From Pontibacter virosus (GTDB taxonomy: Bacteria > Bacteroidota > Bacteroidia > Cytophagales > Hymenobacteraceae): 64,000 nucleotides of DNA. The notes beneath the pieces were generated by a model. The model ran no database searches and was not told the DNA's origin. It worked only from the letters and a program-made list of their open reading frames with translations. The stretch lies in the NCBI RefSeq assembly GCF_003096355.1, contig NZ_QEKI01000013.1:62001-126000 (forward strand), in the 5' to 3' direction. The translations under genes and the position numbers were made by a program. Below, piece by piece: positions 51,160 to 60,919 of this stretch; position 1 is the stretch's first letter, and every line of letters starts with the position of its first letter.

Positions 51160-53004
51160 TTAAATTTGCTCAACAAAATCTAAAAAGACTTTTTTATGCA
51201 GTTCCAGATCCATATCAGGAGATAGGGCTACACGGGCAATGTAATCTTTGTCGTCTTCTTTCGTCGTCCCCTGAGTGGATGTGGCTGGTATCGTCCAATA
51301 ACATCCTTTCAACTGCCCATAGCTCACACAATACTTGCTTTCTTGGGGAATCTCTTCGATCATTAAATTGATCAACTTTAAATTCAACGCTCTTTTATAG
51401 GCTTCCCTTTCTTCATAAGTCTCCCCTTTCGTAGGAAGATCCAGTGAAAACACGGATGGCGTAAACCCTTCCTGCGCTAGTTCTTCGGAAACAAAATTGA
51501 TTTTCGCCGCTGGTAAAACCTCTTTGATAAAATTTACATATGCTCGTGTGTTCTTATAAGCATCTGCAATTCGTTGATTCATGGAAGGCAGTTGCTCTGC
51601 CAGTATCTCCATCTGAAGATCGGTAGCCTCGTTGTCGCAAAGCCTTAAGTGCTTTTCTATTTTTTCGAGTGAAGCTTCTGCTTTTGTATTTGCTACACAG
51701 TAGCCAGCAGTAACTTTTCCGCCACTCGGAAATTTAGAACCGCTCACATAGGATATGGTCCTGACCGTGGAGAGGATCCCGTCTTCACATGCGAATTGTA
51801 CATTCGGGCAAAATGTCTGATCTAAGATGAAAACCGGATCAATCGCAACTTCACCGGCCGCTGTCTTACGCTCTTTACTTAAAACATCTCTTAGTTTTAC
51901 AAGATTCGGAACTTCAACCCTTGGGTTCGTTGGAATCTCAGCGATGATGTAAGGCACAGCATCCTGGCTGGCAATTTCATCTAGCACGGCATCAATGCTT
52001 TGAACCATGTCATGGTCCCCATCAACGAGTAAGTCCACTACTTCAACATTATCCAGACAAGCAGCTACCCGTCTGGCCTGGTCGTTTGTACCACCATAGC
52101 AATTGGGAGGTACAATAAATTTGATAGCTTTCCCATTATGTTTTTCCAGTGCCTCGTGCACTAGCCCCATCATGATCGCATACTGCATAGACAGCCCGGA
52201 TGAAGCAACCAGCGGCTTTGTATTTGTACCCGTAATTTTTCTGATTGACGCTAAGACACTTGTTTTGTTCCTCTCGACGTCACGCTGTTCATGGTCGGAA
52301 GAGGCTTTTCCTGTCAGCTGCTGCAAAGCAGCAAAACAATTGGCCGGGGTCATGGCAATTGTCTCTCTTCTTCGCACATGCTGAATTTCTGAGATATAGC
52401 GCTCGTTTTGTTCACCATTTACCAATAAGATACTTCCAAATTGAGAATGGACCTGGACAAAGAAGTCAATATTCGGGTTGAGGTCAACTTTACCAATTTC
52501 ATCTTCTTGTGAAACGAAAATGGTACTGCCGTTAAACTCAGAAACCTCTTCTACTTTCTCGACCTGCTTTATGTCAAACTTATAACCGTAAACACGCTCT
52601 AGCACTTCAGCATCGAAAGCATCCGGTAACGCACCGGTATAAACGATTTGAGTGTGCTTATGATCCAGCAGGTTTTTTCTCAGAACTGCTAAAATGGGGG
52701 CCGTTCTGGAAGAAAAACTAATGACATTCTCCGGTTTTAGATTGTTTAACTTAGCAATAGCCCATTCCAGTACGGAAGATAGTGGATGGCCCAACCGAAT
52801 ATAGTCGAAAGCAGTGGGTAGTGCATTGAGTGCTGATGTTTCAGTATTGCTGTCTCTAAACAGATTTTCAAACTGATCTAAGAATTGGGTTTTGGCTAAT
52901 TGTTCATTATAAATATCCAGGCGATGGGTCGTTAGCTTCAACCAGTCAGCTGGCATATTTTCTACAACATCTTGTATATAATGAAGCACTTTATTTCCTT
53001 CCAT
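51160..53004 (-). CDS. Long PLP-dependent Cys/Met metabolism-type enzyme
   Basis: The 614-residue protein has in its last ~400 residues the fold-type I pattern of cystathionine gamma-synthase relatives: YGGT near 303, EIPTNPRVEVPNL at 356-368 (NP.xE), the PLP-nitrogen Asp395 in ILDQTF and Lys424 in SGSKFPSGGKVTAGY as the likely Schiff-base residue. The first ~215 residues have no homology I recognise, and normal members are about 380-430 long. Some Bacteroidota carry this long form. Its reaction is not clear; sulfur amino-acid metabolism is the best guess. It stands alone with AT-rich flanks and few AGGTATA words. Confidence 0.75.
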   Translation of the reverse strand: MEGNKVLHYIQDVVENMPADWLKLTTHRLDIYNEQLAKTQFLDQFENLFRDSNTETSALNALPTAFDYIRLGHPLSSVLEWAIAKLNNLKPENVISFSSRTAPILAVLRKNLLDHKHTQIVYTGALPDAFDAEVLERVYGYKFDIKQVEKVEEVSEFNGSTIFVSQEDEIGKVDLNPNIDFFVQVHSQFGSILLVNGEQNERYISEIQHVRRRETIAMTPANCFAALQQLTGKASSDHEQRDVERNKTSVLASIRKITGTNTKPLVASSGLSMQYAIMMGLVHEALEKHNGKAIKFIVPPNCYGGTNDQARRVAACLDNVEVVDLLVDGDHDMVQSIDAVLDEIASQDAVPYIIAEIPTNPRVEVPNLVKLRDVLSKERKTAAGEVAIDPVFILDQTFCPNVQFACEDGILSTVRTISYVSGSKFPSGGKVTAGYCVANTKAEASLEKIEKHLRLCDNEATDLQMEILAEQLPSMNQRIADAYKNTRAYVNFIKEVLPAAKINFVSEELAQEGFTPSVFSLDLPTKGETYEEREAYKRALNLKLINLMIEEIPQESKYCVSYGQLKGCYWTIPATSTQGTTKEDDKDYIARVALSPDMDLELHKKVFLDFVEQI

Positions 53005-53173
53005 AATTTTTATCTTGAGATAAGCTTATATAATACAAAGTAGTAGAAAATTTAATTTCCTGCCTAGTTTTAAAATGGTGGATAAGATGCTAAACCACCA
53101 CTACCATTTATTCAGTAGATTTCTACATCAAAGGAAGGTACCGCGCATAATCTTCTCGAAAGACCACCACTAG

Positions 53174-53788
53174 TTACTGTAACATCTCAATAGTCACCAG
53201 GTTTCTTATACCTGATACAATCATATCTATGCCGATGGCGCCCAGAAAAAAGCCATTGATGCGTAGTAGCAGCTCCATGTTCTTATCGAAAGCGACCTGT
53301 ACTTTTTTGGAGCGCATACCCCGGCGTATATTTTTCAGGCCCATGATAGTGGCAAAGTTGATCAGCATGATGCTAACCAGCGAAAGCACTCCCTGCCACA
53401 GCACCAGTTGCTCTGACATCAGCACAGTGAGCGATATGGTACCCGCACCTACCATAAAGGGCAAAGCAATCTCTGAGGCCAGATCATGGAGATCGCCTTT
53501 TATCTGGATGAAGGCTTTCTTGCCCTGCACGATAAACATATAGGCAAAGGAGAACAGCACGATACCCCCGAATATCCGGAAAGACTCAAAATCGATGCGG
53601 AACACCTTTTGAAACACCAGGTCGCCCAGCAGCAGAAAGACAAGGTATATGCCAAAGGAAATGCTGCTGGCCTTAATAAAGACAGATCGGAAGTCTTCAT
53701 CCGACAGATCTTTCATGATGGGCTTCAGGTATAGGAAAAGCGCAAAGGGGTTGAGCATTACTAAAAAACTAACGATTGCTGTAATCAT
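53174..53788 (-). CDS. MarC family membrane protein
   Basis: The 204-residue protein has six membrane segments and the MarC (UPF0056) features: MLNPFALFLYLKPIMKDL near the start, the GDLVFQKVFRIDFESFRIFGGIVLFSFAYMFI segment and LPFMVGAGTISLTVLMSEQ. It was once thought to be a multidrug resistance protein, but its transport function is unproven. It is monocistronic on the minus strand. A strong palindromic terminator upstream (53849-53885) separates it from the pseudogene. Confidence 0.87.
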   Translation of the reverse strand: MITAIVSFLVMLNPFALFLYLKPIMKDLSDEDFRSVFIKASSISFGIYLVFLLLGDLVFQKVFRIDFESFRIFGGIVLFSFAYMFIVQGKKAFIQIKGDLHDLASEIALPFMVGAGTISLTVLMSEQLVLWQGVLSLVSIMLINFATIMGLKNIRRGMRSKKVQVAFDKNMELLLRINGFFLGAIGIDMIVSGIRNLVTIEMLQ

Positions 53789-53848
53789 AAATATCAGGTC
53801 TGGTTAAGGGTGCCTTTAACTACGCAGCCTGTTGCAGGTAGATTAAAA

Positions 53849-53885
53849 AAAGCAGGTGAAGCTATGTTAACGCTTCACCTGCTTT
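53849..53885 (-). terminator. Terminator after the T9SS pseudogene
   Basis: AAAGCAGGTGAAGC (53849-53862) pairs perfectly over 14 bp with GCTTCACCTGCTTT (53872-53885). The A-run on the left is a T-run on the minus strand. Confidence 0.82.
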
Positions 53886-53938
53886 GGTATTACGGAGAGA
53901 TAGTTATAACCTAACTCACCACGCCAGATCAAGTTACA

Positions 53939-54272
53939 TTACCTTACCACAACAATTCGTCGGGTGTATACCTTATCCTTTGCAGTCACTAAGACTATGT
54001 ATACCCCGGTTGGAAGCGACTCCAGATTAAGCTGCAGTTGGTTCGCGCCGCCTTTCTTTGAAAGCACTATGCCTCCCAGGCTGTTCACTAGTTCAACAGT
54101 GTCGATGTGCTTGTCGAAGCTGATGAGCAGGTAAACGCTCGCCGGATTCGGATAGACTGAAAAAAAGCCCTTTCATATCAAAGTAGCGGTTTTGGGTGTG
54201 ATAATTTATCCCCTTCGGTTTAAACTTTTGCGTTTGATGGTAGAAGGTAGTCTTTCCACCAAAGCTGAACAT
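53939..54272 (-). pseudogene. Type IX secretion C-terminal sorting domain remnant, frameshifted
   Basis: On the minus strand, VYPNPASVYLLISF followed by DTVELVNSLGGIVLSKKG, LPTGVYIVLVTAKDK and VYTRRIVVVR plus a stop is a clear T9SS type A sorting domain (Por_Secre_tail). Upstream frame 0 begins ATG at 54272 (MFSFGGKTTFYHQ) and reads to a run of seven Ts at 54160-54166. Losing one T would join the frames and give about 110 codons. Even then the cargo domain that should precede a sorting domain is missing. So this is most likely the truncated, frameshifted 3' end of a secreted protein gene. Confidence 0.7.
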
Positions 54273-54311
54273 AGTAATATTATAATTCCAAAATGCAGCA
54301 TCTATTATGTA

Positions 54312-57300
54312 TTACTCAAACTCAACTGCTTTAACATTATCCTGCATCACCCAATCAATAAGTAAGTTTTTTGGATCTATACCTGCGCGGGAAGGCTTGT
54401 GCGGAACAGTTATTGTGATGGTCTGTTGTCCGGCGCGTATGCGATGCTTCTGCAGATAAAGCGGTTTCTCAACTACTTTGTCAGCTTTGGATTGAGGAAA
54501 GATACCAACTTCAATCCAGTCATTAAAGGGCAAGGCAGTCTCTACACCTATACTGTCTACCACAAATTTTCGCGCTTGTACGTTGAGCGTCACTTGCCAG
54601 GCTCCTGCTCTGGTTTGCTTTGCCGTTACCTGTTTTGTCTCCAGTTCCCAGAAAGTGTTCTTCTCAAAGAAATCATGAAGCAGAGGTTGTAGCGAGTCTG
54701 GCGCTGCCATCCTGAGTTCTTGGTAAAGATCTAGTGATGTAGGAAACGGTGGTGTTCCTGCCGCGTGCTTCTTCAACAAACTTCTCAGCGCGCCATTCAC
54801 CCTGTCCATGCCCATATAGTTGCTCAAAGCATACAGCACCATAGGGCCTTTGCGGTAGTTGTGGTACCAGTCGGTGGCTTGGAGCAGTGGTACTGACGCC
54901 TTGGTGCGTGGGGTTTCATACTCTTCCCGCAAAAAACTCAGCAGTTTCTCTAGATGCTCAGGGCCATAATGTTGCTCCATAACCCCCATGGCCGAATACC
55001 ATGCCAAGCTTTCAGAAAGCAATCCTGCCCCCTCAACCAAGGCCGGGTCTACTTGATTGCCCCACCACTGATGCGCTACTTCATGGGCTACCACCGCCGT
55101 CACCAAATCAAAGCCCCGTTCATCTTTTTTAGGGTTCAAGAGGAAAAACCCCTCCTGAGCGGTAATATTGATGGGGGCTGCGTGATTTCCAAATCCATAT
55201 CCAGGGTACGACACAAACCGAATCTGACGGTGCGGGTATGGACCGAACTGCTGGGTGTAATACTCCAACGAGGCCTGAATACTCCGTGCCATGCGCTCCA
55301 GGTTCTCTGTTTGGCCTGGGTCATAGTAAATTTCGATTACTACATCCTTCCACCGCTTTTCATGCAACGCATACTTGGCTGAGAAGAAGTTGTATTCATG
55401 TTTGATGGGAGCATCCGTTACATAATGGAAGTATTTTCGGTTGCCTTTTGTCCAGGTCCTGCGCAAGGTTCCTGGCCCTACCACGGTTTGATCACCATTC
55501 GTTCCAACGACCACATCCACAGAGACACGCTCAGCAAAAGGGGCAGTTAGACGCGCCTTTTCATCATAGAGAGAAGAAGTCATGGGCCGAGGCGAAAGTC
55601 CATACTTGCTTCTGGAACCGGCCTCATCTAGCTCACGGTAATCCTGATAGCCAATGGCGGGCAACCATTCATAATTCCGGAAGTTGGTACTATTGGCCAT
55701 TACAGAGGCGTCTGCTCCGCTGTTCGCAAATCCGAGAGCCTTAGAATGCACCTCAAAGCTTAGTCGTAACGAGTCTCCGGGCTTTAATGGTGTGCGCAGG
55801 GCATACATATGGTGTCTCAATTTCTCATCGGCTAAAAGTCTGGCTGCTGGTCGATCAAAAGCAACCTTGGAGGTCTGCACGCCCGGTGTAGTCGCCAAGT
55901 GGATTGAGTCAATGGCGACGTTTGTATTGTTTACCAAAAAGTAAGTGGCACGAATGTCTACCTCCCGCTGCTCAGGATAAATCTCCACGTGTAATTTGGT
56001 CTTAGTCAGGAGCGGTTGAGGCCTGTCTTTATATTGCCGGTAGCGCTTTTCATATTCCGCCCGTTCTTCTAAGGTTTTAGAGGCAGAGGTGTAGTCATTG
56101 AGAACATTGGTGTTATAGAAAATGAAGCTGCCCAATGTGAGGACGAGAAAGGCTGAGACAATGGTCACCAAGGCGGTGGAACGGGTAAAGCGCCCTCGTG
56201 CTAACTGGAGACGTGACCCTACACTTCCTTCCCTGCTCCGTACCCAGAGCAGTTTTGCTGCCACGGCCACCAGTAGCGCCCATGCCACCCAATAAAACTT
56301 AAACCACAGCCACGGCGCGAGGGAAACGCCATAGCCCACCATGTCTGTGTACGACCATTTCGGGCTGGCACCATAGACAAGAAGCTTGTGCTCCACGCCT
56401 AGGTTAGGGGCAAAGAGGATGAATCCATAGACTAACAGTGCCACCAAATGGGCCACGAATTTCTGATTCACCAGCACGTGCACAAAGAGTGCCAGCAAAG
56501 CAAACAGGAGGCAATCCACCAACTGTAATCCAAAGAAACCTTGCAGGTAAAGCCCTATCTCAGGACTGCCGCCTCTGCCAATCTGCGCGACGATTGCGGC
56601 CGTCATCAGGAAGACCAGCCACCCCACTAATACCAGACTAAGCGCCAAGAATTTGCTCAGGAAAAGTACCCACTCCGGCACTGGTGTTGCATGTGCAATC
56701 TCACTCAGGCCAGTTTCCCGTTCCCGCCACACCAGTTCCCCGGCGTAGTAAACAGTCAGCAGGGCAATAACCATGTAGAAGAAATCAATCTCTGTAATAG
56801 ACGCCGTCAGGATATTAAGGAGATGGTCCGTTTTAGGTAATAGGGGGACGCCTTTGGCCTTCAGGTTTCCCTCAAGTGCAATGGATGCCATCAAGGCGAT
56901 GGCAGCTAAAAGGGGAAGTCCGGTAAAGCTTTTACCAATCTGCAGAAAGTCTTTCCATGTGAGGAGGCGCAACTGGCGTAAGTGGGTGGCCAAGCCGAAC
57001 ATCCCTGTGATTTGTGGCAATGCTTTCCCCAGTCCTCCGTTGCCCCACTTCAGGTCTGCCTTCGTTGTTTCAGGTTGTATGGCTTGCTTTCGATTTTGAC
57101 CTGTTTCCGGTAAAATGAACCGAAAACGGAAATAGGTAAGCACCAGCATTCCGCTCGCGATGCAAAGCCAAAGGAGGCGGTTCAGAAGCAGAGTTCCTTC
57201 CAACTCGAGCAGGCGCGTGTTCTTTTCCAGCGGGCTCCATTCATTCGACAACTGGCTCTGGATTAGGGTAAAGCCCACTGGGTCTATTAGATTTCCCCAT

Positions 57301-57902
57301 TCCCCCTTGTTTTGCAACACTTGACCCAAAATGAACGCTGCCACAAAGAGGAGGGCTCCGCCCAGGTAGCTTGCCATGGCCCGCCGGGTTAGCGCCGCCA
57401 GCGAGAACTGGATAGCCGTCACAATAAACGTGTTGGGCAGAATGATGTAGAAAAAGGTAGTCAAATAGGTGGCCAACCTAAATGGCCCCAAAATATCAGG
57501 TTCTACACCCGTAAGGTATAGGCCAATCAGGATACCCAGCGGAATGCCGAGCAGGATGATGAAATTGAGGAAGAAAGCGGCTAAAAACCTGCCTCCCAGG
57601 TATTCTACTTTGCTGGCGGGAGCAGTGTAAGTTAGCGAGAACATTCGTGTCTCCACATCGCGGGCCGCCGCATCCCCCGCTACAGACGCGCCTATTAAAA
57701 GCCACGCAACACTGCATAAAACCGTGACGGCCCCAATCACGATGGGCGCATTAAACAAGAAATAACCATCCCGCGCGTCATGGATGTAATTCCCTATCAT
57801 CCATAGAAAAGCAAGGACTAATTGGACCAGGAAGTAAAGCCAGGTAGGAACGCTGCGTAACCCATAGGTGAACTCCAGGTGAAGAATCTTCCGGAACTTC
57901 AT
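54312..57902 (-). CDS. ABC transporter permease fused to M1 family aminopeptidase
   Basis: The 1196-residue protein has an ABC-2 permease-like N-terminal half with about 12 hydrophobic segments and LLLTVYYAGELVWRERETGLSEIAHATPVPEW-type loops. The C-terminal third is a peptidase M1 domain with the zinc motif HEVAH (940-944) and Glu964 in LLSESLAWY; the gap between the second His and Glu is 19 residues, not 18. This fusion family occurs in Bacteroidota and is thought to couple transport to peptide processing, but no substrate is known. The ATPase gene overlaps it by four bases upstream. Only two AGGTATA words occur in 3.6 kb. Confidence 0.88.
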   Translation of the reverse strand: MKFRKILHLEFTYGLRSVPTWLYFLVQLVLAFLWMIGNYIHDARDGYFLFNAPIVIGAVTVLCSVAWLLIGASVAGDAAARDVETRMFSLTYTAPASKVEYLGGRFLAAFFLNFIILLGIPLGILIGLYLTGVEPDILGPFRLATYLTTFFYIILPNTFIVTAIQFSLAALTRRAMASYLGGALLFVAAFILGQVLQNKGEWGNLIDPVGFTLIQSQLSNEWSPLEKNTRLLELEGTLLLNRLLWLCIASGMLVLTYFRFRFILPETGQNRKQAIQPETTKADLKWGNGGLGKALPQITGMFGLATHLRQLRLLTWKDFLQIGKSFTGLPLLAAIALMASIALEGNLKAKGVPLLPKTDHLLNILTASITEIDFFYMVIALLTVYYAGELVWRERETGLSEIAHATPVPEWVLFLSKFLALSLVLVGWLVFLMTAAIVAQIGRGGSPEIGLYLQGFFGLQLVDCLLFALLALFVHVLVNQKFVAHLVALLVYGFILFAPNLGVEHKLLVYGASPKWSYTDMVGYGVSLAPWLWFKFYWVAWALLVAVAAKLLWVRSREGSVGSRLQLARGRFTRSTALVTIVSAFLVLTLGSFIFYNTNVLNDYTSASKTLEERAEYEKRYRQYKDRPQPLLTKTKLHVEIYPEQREVDIRATYFLVNNTNVAIDSIHLATTPGVQTSKVAFDRPAARLLADEKLRHHMYALRTPLKPGDSLRLSFEVHSKALGFANSGADASVMANSTNFRNYEWLPAIGYQDYRELDEAGSRSKYGLSPRPMTSSLYDEKARLTAPFAERVSVDVVVGTNGDQTVVGPGTLRRTWTKGNRKYFHYVTDAPIKHEYNFFSAKYALHEKRWKDVVIEIYYDPGQTENLERMARSIQASLEYYTQQFGPYPHRQIRFVSYPGYGFGNHAAPINITAQEGFFLLNPKKDERGFDLVTAVVAHEVAHQWWGNQVDPALVEGAGLLSESLAWYSAMGVMEQHYGPEHLEKLLSFLREEYETPRTKASVPLLQATDWYHNYRKGPMVLYALSNYMGMDRVNGALRSLLKKHAAGTPPFPTSLDLYQELRMAAPDSLQPLLHDFFEKNTFWELETKQVTAKQTRAGAWQVTLNVQARKFVVDSIGVETALPFNDWIEVGIFPQSKADKVVEKPLYLQKHRIRAGQQTITITVPHKPSRAGIDPKNLLIDWVMQDNVKAVEFE

Positions 57903-58822
57903 AGTTGCACCTCCTCCTTCACTTTTTGCGGTTGCCCATAATTGCCCGTCATGGTAGAAAAGTACACGTCTTCCAGGTCCGGCAGCGCCAGATCAAATCC
58001 ATTCCCCGGATTCTCTTCGCTATAGATGTGAACCATGGTTCGCCCGCTCAGGAGCTTGGCAGAAATGACCTGATGCTCCTGTTCCAGGGCAGGCAGATTA
58101 CTTTTATCAGTTAGTTTTCGCCAGATCCTGCCTTCCAGTTCAGCCACAGCCTGTTGGGTGTTTGCCTGTAGCAGTATCTGTCCCTTGTTGATGATGGCCA
58201 TGTTGGTGCACAGCTCGGATACATCTTCCACAATGTGGGTAGACAGAAGCACCACGCTGTTCTCGCCTACTTCACTTAAAAGGTTCAGGAAACGCACGCG
58301 TTCTGCTGGGTCCAGTCCGGCCGTCGGCTCGTCTACAATCAGTAGCTTAGGATTGCCCAAAAGTGCCACGGCCACCCCGAAGCGTTGCTTCATGCCGCCT
58401 GAGAATCCCCCCAGCTTTTGTTTGCGCTTGTCCCAGAGATTGGTTTGTTTGAGTAAACTCTCCGTTACTTCTTTGCGTGATGCGCGCTGAGTGATACCCT
58501 TTAGTACTGCAAAGTAATCCAGCATTTCTTCTGCACTCACTTTTGGGTATACCCCGAACTCCTGTGGCAGATACCCCAGCGTCTGCCGCACCTCCTCCTT
58601 CTGGCGCACCACATCAATGTCGCCCAGGTGTATGCTTCCTTCATCGGGTTCCTGCAAGGTGGCCAGCGTGCGCATAAGTGTAGATTTCCCGGCACCGTTA
58701 GGGCCTAGCAGACCGTACATACCTCGGGGAATGTCCAGGGTAACATTGCTCAATGCGTGTACGCCATTGGCGTAGGTTTTCGAGACATTGCGGATGGTCA
58801 GGCTGATCTGGGGATTTTCCAT
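57899..58822 (-). CDS. ABC transporter ATP-binding protein, partner of the M1 fusion
   Basis: I start at the ATG at 58822 (MENPQISLTIRNVSKTY), giving 307 residues; the longer frame to 58870 adds an AT-rich unconvincing start. The ABC features are Walker A GPNGAGKST at 40-48, Q-loop in GYLPQEFGV, signature FSGGMKQR, Walker B LLIVDEPTAGLD and switch His in LSTHIVED. It is of the ABC-2 type, like GldA. The four-base ATGA overlap with the permease/M1 gene shows that they form one operon. The operon is divergent from the LytS/LytTR pair. Confidence 0.9.
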   Translation of the reverse strand: MENPQISLTIRNVSKTYANGVHALSNVTLDIPRGMYGLLGPNGAGKSTLMRTLATLQEPDEGSIHLGDIDVVRQKEEVRQTLGYLPQEFGVYPKVSAEEMLDYFAVLKGITQRASRKEVTESLLKQTNLWDKRKQKLGGFSGGMKQRFGVAVALLGNPKLLIVDEPTAGLDPAERVRFLNLLSEVGENSVVLLSTHIVEDVSELCTNMAIINKGQILLQANTQQAVAELEGRIWRKLTDKSNLPALEQEHQVISAKLLSGRTMVHIYSEENPGNGFDLALPDLEDVYFSTMTGNYGQPQKVKEEVQL

Positions 58823-59067
58823 AATTCTGTTTTTACATTTAATCTTTATTTGAAGAAAGCGAAACACCAATTCAGAGCATTTCCCTCATTTTCAGGATAA
58901 AGGAAGTTTTACCAGAACGGAAAGCAAAAAGCGATATGCTACCTCAGTAAAGTAATCGACCAATGGCTGATTTGCTTCCCTCAAAGTACTTGCGGCCTTG
59001 ATTAACCATTTCGTAGATTAAGATCAGGCAACGGTCGAGTAGGCAGTAAGAGAATGGCAGGATAAAA

Positions 59068-59075
59068 TATCTTTG
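59068..59075 (+). promoter_or_regulatory. Promoter box abutting the kinase start codon
   Basis: TATCTTTG ends four bases before the ATG at 59080, predicting a leaderless or near-leaderless transcript. No TTG at proper spacing was found. Confidence 0.5.
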
Positions 59076-59079
59076 TTTT

Positions 59080-60117
59080 ATGAATCGAATCAAAAAGGTA
59101 TTCACGCGGATCCACATTGGTCTCTGGATCCTGTTCAGCCTGCTGATAGCTTTACAACTAAGCCAGGATACTGCCCACTGGCTTCACTTAACCGTGGCAG
59201 TTATGCTGACAGCTCTGTATGTGTTTTATAGCCATTTCCTTCTCCTGACTCGGTACTTAGGGAAAAATAAGAAGCGTGCTTATTTCCTTAGGCTGGCAGG
59301 AATCGTGCTGACTGGTCCTGCTCTTTATATCCTTTTACATTACAGAAAGCTGGATACGAATGACCTTTTATCTGAGTACTATCTTATTTCCCTATTCTCA
59401 ATAATAATCCCCTTTATCTTTCTAAGTTGGCTGGCCAGAATCACAGAGAACCTGGTGCTTAACACCATCAAGAAAGAGCAGCTAGAGAAACAAGCCGTGG
59501 AGGCAGAGCTCTATTACCTGAAATCACAGATCAATCCCCATTTTCTATTCAATACCCTCAATAACATCCACACCCTAGTATACAAACAGGCGCCGGCAGC
59601 ACCGGAAGCCGTGATGCGCTTGTCTTCGCTAATGCGCTACATGATCTATGAATCCAATGCTCCCACAGTACCGCTTTCAAGGGAAATGATTTACCTGCAG
59701 GATTATGTAGGTCTGCAGCAGCTCAGGTATAAGAAATCCCCCGTAGTAGATCTTGAGATAACTGGAGATACTGAGTCCTGCCACATTGCTCCGCTGCTGT
59801 TCATACACCTCCTGGAGAATGCCTATAAACACAGTCCCGCAAGACTGGAGCCAGGTGCTATAAAAGTGATTGTAGAGATAATAGAAAATACGCTTACCTT
59901 CAGTATACAGAACCCGATCGGGAAACATCAAAATAACATGCTGGAAGAACCGGGCGGCATTGGTCTGCCTAATGTAAAGAAAAGGTTAGCTTTATTGTAT
60001 CCGGACCAGCATCAACTTGAAATAAACAACACGGGCGAGATATTTACAGTTACTCTAAAGATTCACAGTCTTCATTCACTGGTTCATGAAAGGGAAGCTC
60101 AGCTGCTATATAATTGA
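59080..60117 (+). CDS. LytS-type sensor histidine kinase
   Basis: The 345-residue protein has about four N-terminal membrane helices (to residue ~118), a short linker and a His_kinase (LytS/YehU) domain: the phosphoacceptor His154 in SQINPHFLFNTLNNIHTLVY (149-168), then the ATPase region with HLLENAYKHSP and GGIGLPNVKKRL. These kinases sense the membrane or small ligands and signal to LytTR regulators. The coding end overlaps the regulator by 32 bases. The start at 59080 is supported by the adjacent TATCTTTG box. Confidence 0.9.
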   Translation: MNRIKKVFTRIHIGLWILFSLLIALQLSQDTAHWLHLTVAVMLTALYVFYSHFLLLTRYLGKNKKRAYFLRLAGIVLTGPALYILLHYRKLDTNDLLSEYYLISLFSIIIPFIFLSWLARITENLVLNTIKKEQLEKQAVEAELYYLKSQINPHFLFNTLNNIHTLVYKQAPAAPEAVMRLSSLMRYMIYESNAPTVPLSREMIYLQDYVGLQQLRYKKSPVVDLEITGDTESCHIAPLLFIHLLENAYKHSPARLEPGAIKVIVEIIENTLTFSIQNPIGKHQNNMLEEPGGIGLPNVKKRLALLYPDQHQLEINNTGEIFTVTLKIHSLHSLVHEREAQLLYN

Positions 60118-60814
60118 TGACGAGCATCTGGCTCAGGAAATACTGGAAGAATATGTAGCGAAGGTGCCTTTCCTGGAGCTGAAAGGCACCTTTATCAGCC
60201 CTCTTGAGGCCGCTGCCCAGCTGGATGAAGATAAGCCCGACCTGCTTTTCCTCGACATCAACATGCCTGACCTGGATGGACTAAGCTTTATCCCGATGCT
60301 GAACCCAAAGCCGATGATTATCCTGACGACAGCTTACGATCAGTATGCCCTAAAAGCCTTTGAACTGGAAGTGAAGGATTACCTGGTAAAACCGTTTTCA
60401 TTTGAAAGATTCTACAAAGGGGTACTGCGCCTGTACCAGGAACAGGGTAACCGCCAATTACCGGAAAGGACGGAAGTTAGAGCAGATTCGAAACATGAGC
60501 CAGTATACCTGTTCCTGAAAGTGGGCCACCGTATCCAGAAAATTGCAACCCGTGATATTCTATTTGTTGAGGGAATGAAAGACTACCTGCGAATACATAC
60601 GGCCAAGGAAAAGATCATGACGCTGCTAAGCTTTGCGAAACTGGAGGAGCTACTACCCACTCAGGATTTTGCCCGTGTACACCGTTCTTTTGTGGTAGCC
60701 ATTGACAAGATAGACCACATTGAAAAGAACAGGATCAGAATTGCAGATCAGATCATCCCGATCAGTGATACCTATAGTGATAGCTTTTACAAAAAATTAA
60801 GAGGTCTGATCTAA
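60086..60814 (+). CDS. LytTR family response regulator
   Basis: The 242-residue protein has a receiver domain with acidic pocket Asp11-Asp12, phosphoacceptor Asp57 in LLFLDINMPDLDG and Lys102 in VKDYLVKPF. A LytTR DNA-binding domain follows from about 140 to 240 (ATRDILFVEGMKDYLRIHT, RVHRSFVVAIDKIDHIEKNRI). It overlaps the kinase gene by 32 bases and ends the pair. Its targets are probably the divergent ABC/M1 operon or the convergent MacB-type exporter, inferred only from location. Confidence 0.93.
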   Translation: MKGKLSCYIIDDEHLAQEILEEYVAKVPFLELKGTFISPLEAAAQLDEDKPDLLFLDINMPDLDGLSFIPMLNPKPMIILTTAYDQYALKAFELEVKDYLVKPFSFERFYKGVLRLYQEQGNRQLPERTEVRADSKHEPVYLFLKVGHRIQKIATRDILFVEGMKDYLRIHTAKEKIMTLLSFAKLEELLPTQDFARVHRSFVVAIDKIDHIEKNRIRIADQIIPISDTYSDSFYKKLRGLI

Positions 60815-60919
60815 ATACAACCTGGTTGTGATGCTCCAATACCCTCTCATTAAGGGTTAATATTCCTTATTTGGAGGTATGAAAAGTATAAGTCTCACAA
60901 TAAATATTTTGAAGCCGTT

